A stretch of DNA of 64,000 nucleotides from Candidatus Poribacteria bacterium (GCA_022821965.1 JAJECN010000017.1:62001-126000); one strand, 5' to 3'; shown: positions 1-10,596, counted from the stretch's first letter. The notes: generated by a model not told the origin, from the letters alone. Numbers and translations are program-made.

Positions 1-346
1 GTTTAAGCAAGATGTCCCTGAATTACGTGAAGAACTGCTCTCCATCTACGGGGTCGGTCCTGAGACTGCGGATACGATTATCCTCTACGCTGCTGGTAAA
101 CCGAGTTTTGTTGTTGATTCCTATACCTATAGACTCTTCTCGCGACTGGGGTGGGTTACTGGGAACTATAACTATGAGAAACTCCGCGCCCTATTTATGG
201 ACAATCTCCCCCACGATGTCGATCTCTTCAACGAATATCATGCGTTAATCGTTGGGCACGGTGCGAGAATCTGTCATAAGAAAACACCGAACTGTCAAGA
301 GTGTCGTCTACGGGAATCGTGTGCCTATTACGAGGCGTCTGAGTGA
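1..346 (+). CDS. HhH-GPD DNA glycosylase (endonuclease III superfamily), 5' truncated
   Basis: The reading frame enters from the left edge (codons start at base 2) and ends at TGA 344-346, so only the C-terminal 114 residues are present. They show the helix-hairpin-helix IYGVGPETAD, the catalytic-Asp region VVDSYTYRL, and a C-terminal 4Fe-4S loop with spacing C-x6-C-x2-C-x5-C (CHKKTPNCQECRLRESC). This is base-excision repair. The lysine that endonuclease III uses for its lyase step (GVGRKTA in the E. coli enzyme) is replaced here by GVGPETA, as in MagIII-type monofunctional 3-methyladenine glycosylases, so a pure glycosylase is more likely than classical Nth. It converges on ligA, with 33 bases between the stops. 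Confidence 0.88.
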   Translation, partial: FKQDVPELREELLSIYGVGPETADTIILYAAGKPSFVVDSYTYRLFSRLGWVTGNYNYEKLRALFMDNLPHDVDLFNEYHALIVGHGARICHKKTPNCQECRLRESCAYYEASE

Positions 347-379
347 CGAATGAATAAGCCGGTTGCAATCGGCATGCCG

Positions 380-2389
<2,010 letters not shown>

Positions 2390-2460
2390 TTATCCGGTTT
2401 TAGGGGACTTCCTAAAGAGTTTTAGACGACCCAGACCGGTCGCAAATAAATCTATTTGCG

Positions 2461-3888
2461 TCACTGCGTGTGTGCAGATAAATTGCCTGCAAGTGTTAAT
2501 CGTCTCTGGCGTGTAAATGTGCGTGGACGCGTGAAGCCTTCGCCTGTCGGTCCCGCAATGGTCATTGCTAAGAATCCTTCGCCTTCCAACCCACAAGACG
2601 CGTAAGAAGGAGCGTTAATAACAACAACGCTACAGTCCATCGCCTTCGTAAATTGCGTAATCTGTTTAGTGTTGTTCGTATGGAGCACTGCGGTGTGCCC
2701 ACGTCCACCCTCTGCCCTAAGTGCACCTGCTAACGCTTCGTCGAAATCACGGCACCGAATAACAGGTAGGATCGGCATTAGGTATTCGTTGATAACAAAC
2801 CCGTGGTCAGCTGGAACTTCTACGACAATCGCGGTCGTCTGTGCGGGTGCCGTGATACCTGCGGCGTTTAGGATCGTCAACGCATCTTTGCCGATGTATT
2901 CTTTATTTGATTCGTCCTTTTCAGTGACAACAGATTCCAGTGCTTCGCGCTGGCTCGCATCGAGTAGATGTCCGCCACTCTGTGTGAGTGCTTGAATCGT
3001 TTCATTAGCAACAGATTCAATTACGAAGAGTGCTTTTTCACCGATACAGAGCAGGTTATTGTCGAAACTGGTGCCTGCAATGACGTGCTTCGCCGCTTCC
3101 TGAATGTCAGCCGTTTCGTCAATAATTGCCGGTGGGTTACCGGGACCGGCTGCGATTGTCTTTTTCCCACTCGATAACGCTGTCCTGACGACGGAGGCAC
3201 CACCTGTCGCAACCAGCATGGCGATGTCTGGGTGCTCCATGATCTCCTTTGCTGTCCTTAGACTGGCGTTTGCAACGGAGGTGAGCAGATTGGCAGGACC
3301 GCCAGCCTTGACAATCGCTTCGTTGATGACGTGCATCGCCTCTTCGGTGCAGTCACGAGCGTTTGGATGTGGGCTGAAAACAACAGCGTTTCCTGCTGAT
3401 AGCATTATGATCGCGTGGTTGATCACTGTTGATGTCGGATTGGTAGTAGGCGTAATAGAATTAATAACCCCGAATGGGACGTACTCAATCAAGAGCGTTC
3501 CGGTATCCCCCGACACCGCTTCTGACAGCAGATCCTCAACGCCCGGCGAGAGTGTGACCGCCCCCTCATTCTTCATCACCTTGTGTGCGGCGTTTCCCAT
3601 GTTCGTATCTTGGACTGCTAAGTCAGCGAGACGTTTCGCATTGGCAAGCGATACCTCTTTGATCGCTTCAATAATCTCACGTCTTTTGGCGAATCCGAGC
3701 TTAACAAGTGCCTCTTGTGCCGTTTTCGCCGCGGCGATCGCCTCCGCTACTGTCGCAAAAACCCCTGCCCGAGAAGAACTCACACCCGTAACTGCTACAG
3801 GTTGTGCTGTCGCTGGTCGGTCTTGTTGAAGTGTTCTCAAGACTTGGGAAACAATCTCTTCAATCTGTTTTTCGTCAATTTGTGCCAT
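2461..3888 (-). CDS. CoA-acylating aldehyde dehydrogenase of a bacterial microcompartment (EutE/PduP type)
   Basis: A 475-aa aldehyde dehydrogenase of the PduP/EutE family, which oxidises acetaldehyde or propionaldehyde to the acyl-CoA inside a microcompartment. The catalytic Cys lies in NNLLCIGEKALFV, matching the family pattern DNNLPCIAEK. The N-terminus (IDEKQIEEIVSQVLRTL) is an amphipathic helix of the kind that targets enzymes to BMC shells, followed by a flexible Ala/Val/Ser linker. The C-terminal TRPRTFTRQRR is typical. GGAGGG sits just before ATG 3888. The gene lies 154 bases downstream of a BMC shell gene on the same strand, which supports a compartment role. The aldehyde substrate cannot be read from sequence. 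Confidence 0.93.
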   Translation of the reverse strand: MAQIDEKQIEEIVSQVLRTLQQDRPATAQPVAVTGVSSSRAGVFATVAEAIAAAKTAQEALVKLGFAKRREIIEAIKEVSLANAKRLADLAVQDTNMGNAAHKVMKNEGAVTLSPGVEDLLSEAVSGDTGTLLIEYVPFGVINSITPTTNPTSTVINHAIIMLSAGNAVVFSPHPNARDCTEEAMHVINEAIVKAGGPANLLTSVANASLRTAKEIMEHPDIAMLVATGGASVVRTALSSGKKTIAAGPGNPPAIIDETADIQEAAKHVIAGTSFDNNLLCIGEKALFVIESVANETIQALTQSGGHLLDASQREALESVVTEKDESNKEYIGKDALTILNAAGITAPAQTTAIVVEVPADHGFVINEYLMPILPVIRCRDFDEALAGALRAEGGRGHTAVLHTNNTKQITQFTKAMDCSVVVINAPSYASCGLEGEGFLAMTIAGPTGEGFTRPRTFTRQRRLTLAGNLSAHTQ

Positions 3889-4042
3889 TCAACCCTCCAG
3901 TAACTCACTGCGCGGGGCGCGCATACGAGAACACATATTGAAACCACCAAAGGCTGCGCATTCCGTGGTAGTGCAAATGTGTTCCCTGCTAAAGCGGTGT
4001 AGGGCTGAGGTGCGAAAGTCATCCCCCACCCTACAAAGCCAA

Positions 4043-4342
4043 TTATTTAGCCTTACTCTCCGCTGCAGGCTTTCCACCGAGAATAGTTTCCACCTCTGAA
4101 TGTGGACGGGGGATGACGTGTACCGACACCAATTCGCCAACGGTTTTCGCGGCTTCTGCACCGGCATCCGTTGCTGCTTGCACCGCGCCAACATCTCCAC
4201 GAACTAAGACAGTGACAAAACCGCCGCCTACCTGCTCTTTTCCGACTAATTGGACGTTTGCGGCTTTTACCATAGCGTCGGCGGCTTCAATCGCACCGAC
4301 GAGTCCGCGTGTTTCAACCATTCCTAATGCTTCATTGCTCAT
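4043..4342 (-). CDS. BMC-domain hexameric shell protein (PduA/EutM/CcmK-like)
   Basis: A 99-aa single-BMC-domain protein (Pfam Bac_microcomp type). It has the canonical opening [24 protein letters not shown] and the [18 protein letters not shown] segment, followed by VHVIPRPH and a short C-terminal tail. Such proteins assemble as hexamers that tile the facets of microcompartments and form small pores. Start ATG 4342 has AAGGAG nine bases upstream. It is the first gene of the operon running BMC shell, aldehyde dehydrogenase, possibly ligA. No pentameric vertex protein or signature enzyme such as a diol dehydratase or aldolase is in the window, so the rest of the compartment must be encoded elsewhere. 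Confidence 0.95.
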   Translation of the reverse strand: MSNEALGMVETRGLVGAIEAADAMVKAANVQLVGKEQVGGGFVTVLVRGDVGAVQAATDAGAEAAKTVGELVSVHVIPRPHSEVETILGGKPAAESKAK

Positions 4343-4747
4343 GTAATTAAGCTCCTTGTCTTTAGAAAAATAAAATGTGAGGCACTGTGCAGCGCACCAC
4401 CGATATCTGTTTGTAACATTGCCATAGTATGAATGCGTGCATAGTTCCCTTAATCAAATATGCTCATTAATAATGATACTACAAAATCCGCATTTCTGCA
4501 AGTCAAATTTTTCTGTAATCCTGAAAATACTTGAATCTTGTAAATCCTGATTCAGGCAATTACGGTTGCTCTTTCACAAACCTCCTTTTACTGACAATTC
4601 TCACTGCGAAGCAAACCGATAACTGAAAACTATTTTCCAATTTTATCTTGACTTTTAATCAAGATTCTGATAGAATATTTAAGGTGTTGACGACGGTCAG
4701 TCAAAACTTTTTTAAACGGAATCTGAAGCACCTCATCGGCCTATCGT
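4343..4747. other. Divergent intergenic region between the BMC operon and the citrate synthase-like gene
   Basis: This 405-base AT-rich stretch holds no convincing gene. It must carry the promoters of the leftward BMC operon and the rightward citrate synthase-like gene. A good sigma-70 promoter for the latter lies at 4648-4676. A degenerate copy of the AACTGATAAC repeat family (CCGATAACTGAAAAC) lies near 4615-4631. Confidence 0.7.
4648..4676 (+). promoter_or_regulatory. Sigma-70 type promoter for the citrate synthase-like gene
   Basis: TTGACT (4648-4653) and TAGAAT (4671-4676) are separated by 17 bases, close to the consensus. Transcription would begin near 4683 and leave a leader of about 80 bases before the GTG at 4763. 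Confidence 0.7.
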
Positions 4748-4762
4748 GTGAAAGGTGGTTGT

Positions 4763-6391
4763 GTGGATCCGGACGAATTAAATTTCGGAGTAGCTTGCAA
4801 GAAGAAACTTTCTATTAAAGTCAACGAAGGAGAACTCATTTTGAATAAGAATTTGGAGGCGAAACAGGTAGCCGCGGTCCAAAAAATCCTGTCGAGCGTG
4901 CCAGAAGCCTCAGCGTATGCACCAGTAACGGATTCCTTAAGCAGAGCAGCTGAGTTAGGTGAGGATAAAATTGTAGCTGTGCTTAACAGCTTCAGTTCAA
5001 TGCCCCAGTCAACAACTGTTTTCGCGAATCCTGCACTTCACAAGACCGCGGTTGACTGTGCTGGCACGCAGATAACATTGAACATCCGTAGTTTTGCACT
5101 TCGCGGTATTGTGACCGAGAGTGAGATTATCGCAAACCGGCTCAGTCCTGCGTATGTCATCTTTGTAGGGCTTTTCGGTAAGAGACCTGAAACCGATACG
5201 GATGGGGTTGATGAAGAAGCACTGCTATCAGAATTAATAGATAAGAAATTTTATGGGGTCACGACGGATCGCAGAGAGAGTCTCACAGGTAACCAACGTC
5301 TCGTTAATCAGATCGCAGAATTTGTTAAAGCCTTCCCAGAAGCAGGTCCTGACGCTGTCATTCAACATTTCTCAACACTCCGTAAACTCAGCAATCCAGA
5401 TCAAAAAGGAATTAGCGGCACAAGAGATTCCAGTGAACTTCTTGCCGAACTCATTGACACGCACATGGAGAATGTCGCCGTAGGAACGATCTCTTCCTAT
5501 ATGAGGCATCAGCTCCGCGAGAACAACGCACTGCACCCCCAAGTCCTCGCAATGCGAGCGACTGATCTCATCACTGAACACGAAAAAAGTGGAAAAACCG
5601 CCTTCCAGACCGCCTATAGTCTCCTCTTGGGGCGAGAGGCGAGCACCATCGAAGCAGATATTCTCGAGCGAATGGGCATCATACAGACCCACCACGGCTC
5701 CGCAGGTTCCAACGTTGTTGCACGCTATCTCGCGACTTTGCACACCGGCGCGGTCTCCGACTTTTTTGTCGCCTCTCAGATGACTTTAGATGGAAACCGG
5801 CACTTCGGTGCAATTCATGATATGACGGCGTTTATTAACCAAATTGAATCCCTTGATGACGCTGCGCTTGAAGAAGCAATCCAGCAACGAATGCTGACTG
5901 CACTCCCGACCTTTGGACACCCCGAAATCGCTGCCGCTGGACGCTCCGATGAAATCCAGCAGGATCCCAGACCCGCCATCTATTTTAATCCCTTCTTAGA
6001 GGCTATTGACAACGGTGATATTCAACTCAATGATCGGCAGAAAAAGCGTTTAAGTATTGCACAACGTATTTACCAACTCGCTTTCATTGAAGGCTTTGTC
6101 CGACCCGGACGTGAAGACCAGCCACCCCTCCGTCTAACGCCAAACACCGACTTTGGCGGGTGGTCTGTCCAAGAAGGTATGGGCATCTATGAAAATGACA
6201 GAACGCTGTTGACATACATCTTCCGCGGTTTCGGCTGGATGATGGATGCACGTGAACAACTCCAGTTGAAAATTATCCGACCCGTTATCCCACCGCACCC
6301 TGATATTGTTCCGAAACCCACCGACGATATGACGATTCCAAACGAAGTCGTCGCATTACATAACCGGATGGCAGGTGCGAATGCCTTTTAA
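4763..6391 (+). CDS. Divergent citrate synthase family protein with N-terminal extension
   Basis: A 542-aa protein from GTG 4763, chosen because AAAGGTGG lies just upstream; an in-frame GTG at 4748 has no ribosome site. Overall similarity to citrate synthase looks low, but the catalytic landmarks appear in order in the C-terminal half: THHGSAGSN at about 309-317 (substrate region), GNRHFGAI with His347, TFGHPEI with His386 followed by DPRP, NTDFGGW with Asp463, and FRGFGWMMDAREQ, which resembles ARTVGWxAHxxEQ. These correspond to the His-His-Asp triad that condenses acetyl-CoA with oxaloacetate. The first 230 residues or so have no recognised fold. It lies just upstream of icd on the same strand, which fits a TCA-cycle role. 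A methylcitrate synthase or citryl-CoA lyase relative is possible. Confidence 0.72.
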   Translation: MDPDELNFGVACKKKLSIKVNEGELILNKNLEAKQVAAVQKILSSVPEASAYAPVTDSLSRAAELGEDKIVAVLNSFSSMPQSTTVFANPALHKTAVDCAGTQITLNIRSFALRGIVTESEIIANRLSPAYVIFVGLFGKRPETDTDGVDEEALLSELIDKKFYGVTTDRRESLTGNQRLVNQIAEFVKAFPEAGPDAVIQHFSTLRKLSNPDQKGISGTRDSSELLAELIDTHMENVAVGTISSYMRHQLRENNALHPQVLAMRATDLITEHEKSGKTAFQTAYSLLLGREASTIEADILERMGIIQTHHGSAGSNVVARYLATLHTGAVSDFFVASQMTLDGNRHFGAIHDMTAFINQIESLDDAALEEAIQQRMLTALPTFGHPEIAAAGRSDEIQQDPRPAIYFNPFLEAIDNGDIQLNDRQKKRLSIAQRIYQLAFIEGFVRPGREDQPPLRLTPNTDFGGWSVQEGMGIYENDRTLLTYIFRGFGWMMDAREQLQLKIIRPVIPPHPDIVPKPTDDMTIPNEVVALHNRMAGANAF

Positions 6392-6478
6392 GAGTTATCG
6401 GTTTTCAGTTAAAGAGAGAATTCGTTAAATCTATGGTCCCTTTTAACTGATAACTGAGGACTGAAAACTGAAAACCAT
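6392..6478. repeat. Palindromic intergenic repeat, AACTGATAAC family
   Basis: Between the citrate synthase stop and the icd ribosome site. The left arm carries GTTATCGGTTTTCAGTTAAA. The right arm carries TTTTAACTGATAACTGA followed by ACTGAAAACTGAAAACC. The arms are complementary in blocks and related copies recur in the window. Confidence 0.65.
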
Positions 6479-6494
6479 TTAGAGAGGAATACCA

Positions 6495-7739
6495 GTGATT
6501 GAACTTGAGCAATTAGTAGCACCAACAGAGGGTGAAAGAATTGGACTCTCCAACGGGCAACTCGTCGTGCCGAATAAACCGATTATCCCTGTTATTGAAG
6601 GGGACGGCATCGGACGAGACATAATGAAGGTGACGCGCCGTGTTGTTGATGCTGCTGTTCAGACCGCCTACAACGGCGAAAAGCAGATCGTTTGGTTTGA
6701 TGTCTATGCTGGCGAAAACGCCATGGCGAAGTACAATGAGTGGCTACCACAGGATACCTTCGACGCGATCGAATACTTCCGCGTTGCCCTGAAAGGTCCC
6801 CTCACAACACCTGTTGGCGGTGGATTCCGTAGTTTAAATGTGACGCTCCGTCAGGTACTTGAACTCTACGCATGTGTGCGTCCCGTCCGCTATTTCCAAG
6901 GTGTTCCCGCCCCCGTCACGCATCCCGAAAAAATGAATGTCGTTATCTTCCGTGAGAACACCGAAGATGTCTACGCCGGTATTGAGTGGGAACAAGGCAC
7001 ACCGGAAGTAAAAAAGGTTATTGAGCTGCTCCGCACTGAAATGGGTGTAGAGATACGCGAAGATTCCGGTATCGGGGTAAAGCCTATCAGTATTTTCGGC
7101 ACGAAACGCTTGGCACGGATGGCGATCCAATACGCAATTGACCACGGGAGACGCAGTGTCACCTTTGTCCACAAAGGGAACATCATGAAGTTCACCGAAG
7201 GTGCGTTCTGCGCCTGGGGATATGAACTCGCCAAAGAGGAGTTCGCTGAGCAAACCATCACGGAAGACGAACTCTATAGCGATTATGACGGTAAGTGCCC
7301 AGAAGGAAAAATTGTTGTCAATGACCGAATCGCCGACAGCATGTTGCAGCAGATTCTCACACGCACCGATGAGTACGATGTAATTGTCACGCCGAATTTG
7401 AACGGCGACTATCTCTCGGATGCCGCGGCAGCACAGGTCGGCGGGATCGGTATGGCACCCGGCGGTAACCTCAGCGACGAGGTCGCGCTCTTTGAGGCGA
7501 CGCACGGCACCGCACCGAAATACACCGACCAGGATGTTGTCAACCCCGGTTCACTGATTCTCTCTGCAGTCATGATGCTTGAGCATCTCGGCTGGCAGGA
7601 AGCCGCTGACCTGATTATCGGCGGACTCGAAAAAACCATCCTCCAAAAACGCGTGACCTACGATCTGGAACGTCTCATGGAAGGCGCGACAAAAGTCCGT
7701 ACCTCCGAGTTCGGCGCAGCGATTGTCGAAAACTTCTAA
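6495..7739 (+). CDS. icd: Isocitrate dehydrogenase (NADP-dependent type)
   Basis: A 414-aa enzyme of the isocitrate/isopropylmalate dehydrogenase family that oxidatively decarboxylates isocitrate to 2-oxoglutarate. Visible signatures are [18 protein letters not shown], the substrate loop [17 protein letters not shown] with the serine that AceK phosphorylates in E. coli, [27 protein letters not shown], and the metal/cofactor end [13 protein letters not shown] and [13 protein letters not shown]. The length matches E. coli Icd. It starts at GTG 6495 with GAGAGGAA upstream. It is probably cotranscribed with the citrate synthase-like gene, though 103 bases of repeat DNA separate them. Confidence 0.96.
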   Translation: MIELEQLVAPTEGERIGLSNGQLVVPNKPIIPVIEGDGIGRDIMKVTRRVVDAAVQTAYNGEKQIVWFDVYAGENAMAKYNEWLPQDTFDAIEYFRVALKGPLTTPVGGGFRSLNVTLRQVLELYACVRPVRYFQGVPAPVTHPEKMNVVIFRENTEDVYAGIEWEQGTPEVKKVIELLRTEMGVEIREDSGIGVKPISIFGTKRLARMAIQYAIDHGRRSVTFVHKGNIMKFTEGAFCAWGYELAKEEFAEQTITEDELYSDYDGKCPEGKIVVNDRIADSMLQQILTRTDEYDVIVTPNLNGDYLSDAAAAQVGGIGMAPGGNLSDEVALFEATHGTAPKYTDQDVVNPGSLILSAVMMLEHLGWQEAADLIIGGLEKTILQKRVTYDLERLMEGATKVRTSEFGAAIVENF

Positions 7740-7765
7740 CGCAAGCACTTTCACAGGAGCAGCCC

Positions 7766-7903
7766 ATGTCCTTAAAAACGAAACTTATTCTGGGAGCGGG
7801 TGTGTTGGCTGCCATCGGCATCGGAATAGGTCTCGAATTACATCGCCTTCACAGACGCATCTTAGAAGAATTGGTCGAAATCCGCAAGCAAGGCGAAAGG
7901 TAG
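7766..7903 (+). CDS. Small single-pass membrane protein (45 aa)
   Basis: A short gene 26 bases after icd. AGGAG at 7755-7759 sits six bases before ATG 7766. The product has a short basic N-terminus, a glycine/alanine-rich hydrophobic segment (LILGAGVLAAIGIGIGL, residues about 7-23) and a charged amphipathic helical tail (LHRLHRRILEELVEIRKQ). A single transmembrane helix with a cytoplasmic coiled tail is the likely topology. Function is unknown. The good ribosome site and clean composition argue that it is real. Confidence 0.6.
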   Translation: MSLKTKLILGAGVLAAIGIGIGLELHRLHRRILEELVEIRKQGER

Positions 7904-7905
7904 TA

Positions 7906-8005
7906 GGCACACTCCGTGTGCCGTAACGCCAATCCGTATGGGTGTGGTTTATAACCATACCCTGTTTTCCTCTCCCAATTGGTAGGCGCGGTTTGGAACC
8001 GCACC
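7906..8005. repeat. Cluster of three consecutive short hairpins
   Basis: Three hairpins follow each other: GGCACAC-tcc-GTGTGCC (7906-7922), GGTGTGGTT-tat-AACCATACC (7941-7961) and GGCGCGGTT-tgg-AACCGCACC (7985-8005). The last two share the pattern GGxGxGGTT-3 nt-AACCxxACC and have three-base loops. The first may end the icd transcript. They resemble the hairpins at 31710, 33787 and 39258. Confidence 0.7.
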
Positions 8006-8073
8006 GGTTTGCTTGTACAAGGCACTAAAAATGGGAATACTCTTCTTTCTATGCCCACAGGTGGGTACACATC

Positions 8074-9336
8074 ATGATTACCGAACTCAGCGCGCAAAAT
8101 TTCAAATCTTGGAAGAATACAGGTAAGCTGCAAATAGCACCTTTAACCGGATTCTTCGGCGCGAACAGTTCCGGCAAAACCAGCCTGCTACAAACACTGC
8201 TCATGCTCAAGCAGACCGTAGAACGCCCGCCTAATTGGAATGGCGTGGTTGATTTTGGTGATGACAGTTCCCTCGTTAACTTGGGGAATTTTGATGACCT
8301 CATCCATGGACACAGACGAGACGATCCACTCCAAATCTCTATATCGTGGAAATTTTCCGAAAAATTAAACCTGCCGGACGTGGACGAGGTGGATACGCTC
8401 TCTTTCGATCTCAGCATCAATAATGTGGAGAATTCAGTTTCTGAGCCGAGTTTCAGTTATCAAGTAGGGGAGCAACGCTTTGGAATAGGTAGAGATAATC
8501 AAGGTATCTATCGGGTTTCCGCCCTGGGTGTACAGAATCTTAATGCAACTCTATTTCGGTGTTATGCGATTCGCAATTCATACCCTCATATTCTACAACT
8601 TTTTTCGCCACTTCAAACACATTTTGAGAACCTATTCCATAGCATCCGCTATCTCGGTCCTCTCCGTGAATATCCGCGCAGACATTATGCGTGGCAAGGT
8701 AAGCATTCGCCAGGTGTAGGACAGCACGGTGAAGATATGGTTACCGCGCTCTTTTCTGGACGGATTCAACTGCGCGCTATTGAAGAACAGATCCCCAAAT
8801 GGCTACAGCGGTTGGATTTAATCGACTCCTATCGCCTCAATCCTATCTCCAGTACAGAAAAAGATTACGAATTCCTCGTCCGGAAGTACGAAGGAGGTCC
8901 CGAAGTTCGACTCACAGATGTCGGTTTCGGTGTTTCGCAGGTACTACCGGTCCTGGTGCTCTGTTATTACGTGCCAGAGGGAAGCATCCTCATCCTTGAG
9001 CAGCCTGAAGCGCACCTCTACCCGAAAGTACAGTCGGAATTAGCCGATCTTCTCATTGAAGTCGTAAAAAATCGGCAGCTGCAAATTATCCTTGAAAGCC
9101 ACAGCGAACATCTGATTCTGCGCTTAATGCGACGCATCGCTGAGGAGCAAATTTCAGCAGACGACACCGCTTTCTACTTTTGCGAAATGAACAAAGGCGT
9201 ATCTGAAATTGAGAGGCTCAACGTTGATGACTACGGAAACATCACGAATTGGCCACAGAACTTCTTCGGGGATCAGATGGGCGACTTGGCAGCAAAGACT
9301 AAAGCAGAGATGAAACGTAAGAAAGCCAGCAAATGA
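8074..9336 (+). CDS. AAA family ATPase with C-terminal DUF3696-like domain
   Basis: A 420-aa SMC/OLD-like ATPase. The Walker A motif is GANSSGKTS at 29-37. The segment LTDVGFGVSQVLPVL replaces the usual ABC signature. Walker B is ILILEQPEAHLYPK, followed by the switch region ILESHSEHLILR. The last 40 residues (WPQNFFGDQMGDLAA) match the DUF3696 tail seen in this ATPase class. There is no TOPRIM domain, unlike OLD nucleases. Its stop overlaps the start of a PIN-domain gene (ATGATGA), so the two are translationally coupled and probably act as one module. Defence or abortive infection is the likeliest role by analogy with other ATPase-nuclease pairs; this is inference. Confidence 0.85.
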   Translation: MITELSAQNFKSWKNTGKLQIAPLTGFFGANSSGKTSLLQTLLMLKQTVERPPNWNGVVDFGDDSSLVNLGNFDDLIHGHRRDDPLQISISWKFSEKLNLPDVDEVDTLSFDLSINNVENSVSEPSFSYQVGEQRFGIGRDNQGIYRVSALGVQNLNATLFRCYAIRNSYPHILQLFSPLQTHFENLFHSIRYLGPLREYPRRHYAWQGKHSPGVGQHGEDMVTALFSGRIQLRAIEEQIPKWLQRLDLIDSYRLNPISSTEKDYEFLVRKYEGGPEVRLTDVGFGVSQVLPVLVLCYYVPEGSILILEQPEAHLYPKVQSELADLLIEVVKNRQLQIILESHSEHLILRLMRRIAEEQISADDTAFYFCEMNKGVSEIERLNVDDYGNITNWPQNFFGDQMGDLAAKTKAEMKRKKASK

Positions 9337-9839
9337 TGAAAGTTATTGTAGATACAAATGTCCCGCTGGTTGCTAATGGAAGAGCAGACCAAGCCTCTGA
9401 AGACTGCGTAGAAACCTGTATTGACATACTGATGCAGATCACTGAAGGTAACGTAAAATTAGTGTTAGATGATGATCGGCGAATTATCGAAGAATACCGG
9501 AATAAGTTGAATGCTGGAGGTTTTCCTGGTGTTGGAGACGCTTTCCTCAAATGGGCGGAGATAAATTGGGCAAACCCGCAACGATGCGACTTAGTTTCCA
9601 TTACGCCTATTGATGATTTGGAAACTGATTTTCAGGAGTTCCCAACAGACCCCGCACTAACGGATTTTGATCCGGATGATAGGAAATTTATTGCTGTTGC
9701 ACTCGCTCATTCCGAAAAACCGCCCATCCTACAAGCGGTAGATAGTGGCTGGTGGAATTACCGAGACGCGCTTCGTCAGAATGGTGTCACAGTTGATTTC
9801 ATCTGTGAAGATGATATTCATTCGATGCTAAGTGAGTAA
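9333..9839 (+). CDS. PIN-domain-like nuclease partnered with the AAA ATPase
   Basis: A 168-aa protein starting at ATG 9333, overlapping the ATPase gene by four bases. It has a PIN-fold layout: the N-terminal strand KVIVDTNV with Asp7, acidic residues in DDDRRIIEEY, the central DPDDRKFIAVALAHS, and a last acidic site in LQAVDSGWWN. PIN proteins are Mg-dependent RNases. It is longer than VapC toxins (about 130 aa) and no small antitoxin adjoins it. The ATPase may control the nuclease as in other two-gene defence systems. The substrate is unknown. Confidence 0.78.
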   Translation: MMKVIVDTNVPLVANGRADQASEDCVETCIDILMQITEGNVKLVLDDDRRIIEEYRNKLNAGGFPGVGDAFLKWAEINWANPQRCDLVSITPIDDLETDFQEFPTDPALTDFDPDDRKFIAVALAHSEKPPILQAVDSGWWNYRDALRQNGVTVDFICEDDIHSMLSE

Positions 9840-9864
9840 CGCCTCAGAACATAGGAGAGATAGC

Positions 9865-10485
9865 ATGATCTACGAAATAAGAACCTATAACCTGAAACTC
9901 GGTCAGCTCCAGGAATACTGGGAACGCTTCAGCGAAAAATTACCGGCTCGCCAAGAACTCTCAAAACTCGGTGGACACTGGTACACCGAAGTCGGCCCCT
10001 TGAATCAGATGGTCGCTATTTGGCCCTACGAAAGCCTTGAACAGCGAGCAGAAATCCGACGCGCTGCTGAAGCCGAACCAAATCCGGTATGGCCCCCCGA
10101 TACAAGCGATCTCATTATATCAATGGTCTCCGAAATTTTTCTGCCTGTCCCGTTTATGGAACCGTTGGGCGAAAAAGACCTCGGACCGCTGTATGAAATG
10201 CGTCTGTACACCTATCCTCCTGAAGGCATGCCGCAAGTCCTGGAGGCGTGGAGCGCAGCCATCCCCGAACGCGTGAAGTTCTCACCGTTGGCAGGCTGCT
10301 GGTACTCAGAATACGGCGGTATCAACAATTTCATCCATCTATGGGCATACAGGAGTTTTGAAGAACGCGCCCGGATCCGAGCGGAGACACGAGAGAAAGG
10401 TGTCTGGCCCCCCAAAGGCTCCGTCAGACCCATCACACAGGAGAGCAAGCTTCTATTGCCTGCACCTTTTTCACCGATGCAGTAG
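9865..10485 (+). CDS. NIPSNAP family protein with two tandem domains
   Basis: A 206-aa protein from ATG 9865, with AGGAGAG upstream. It has two dimeric alpha-beta barrel repeats: residues about 1-100 open with MIYEIRTYNLKLGQLQEYW, and residues about 108-206 with LYEMRLYTYPPEGMPQVLEAW. Each contains a WPYES- or WAYRS-like motif followed by (Q/E)RAxIRxE. NIPSNAP proteins occur widely in catabolic and hypothetical clusters, and no reaction is assigned. It is 25 bases downstream of the PIN gene but is probably unrelated to it. Confidence 0.88.
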   Translation: MIYEIRTYNLKLGQLQEYWERFSEKLPARQELSKLGGHWYTEVGPLNQMVAIWPYESLEQRAEIRRAAEAEPNPVWPPDTSDLIISMVSEIFLPVPFMEPLGEKDLGPLYEMRLYTYPPEGMPQVLEAWSAAIPERVKFSPLAGCWYSEYGGINNFIHLWAYRSFEERARIRAETREKGVWPPKGSVRPITQESKLLLPAPFSPMQ

Positions 10486-10514
10486 TTTGACTTCCACAAC
10501 AATAAATCCGTATA

Positions 10515-10596
10515 GCCCCGTAGGGGCGGCATCTGTCCTTCTCAGCTCTGTACCGCTGACGAGGTTTCTTGGACAAACACCCAAGCAAAAACACCT
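10515..10596. repeat. Dispersed repeat element ending in an AAACACCCAAGC block
   Basis: This contains the hairpin GCCCC-gta-GGGGC (10515-10527), then CGCTGACGAGGTTTC, then a 22-base block at 10575-10596 starting AAACACCCAAGC. The block is identical to 14826-14847 upstream of mtaB. A partial inverted copy occurs at about 17928-17943. Confidence 0.65.

Noticed and set aside
3104-3829. A 241-codon open frame on the plus strand within the aldehyde dehydrogenase gene
   Set aside because: It is the antisense shadow of a well-supported gene; the product is low-complexity and has no ribosome site or homologous motifs.
6834-7505. A 223-codon open frame antisense to icd
   Set aside because: icd is a clear, full-length gene on the other strand; the antisense product has no recognisable domain.
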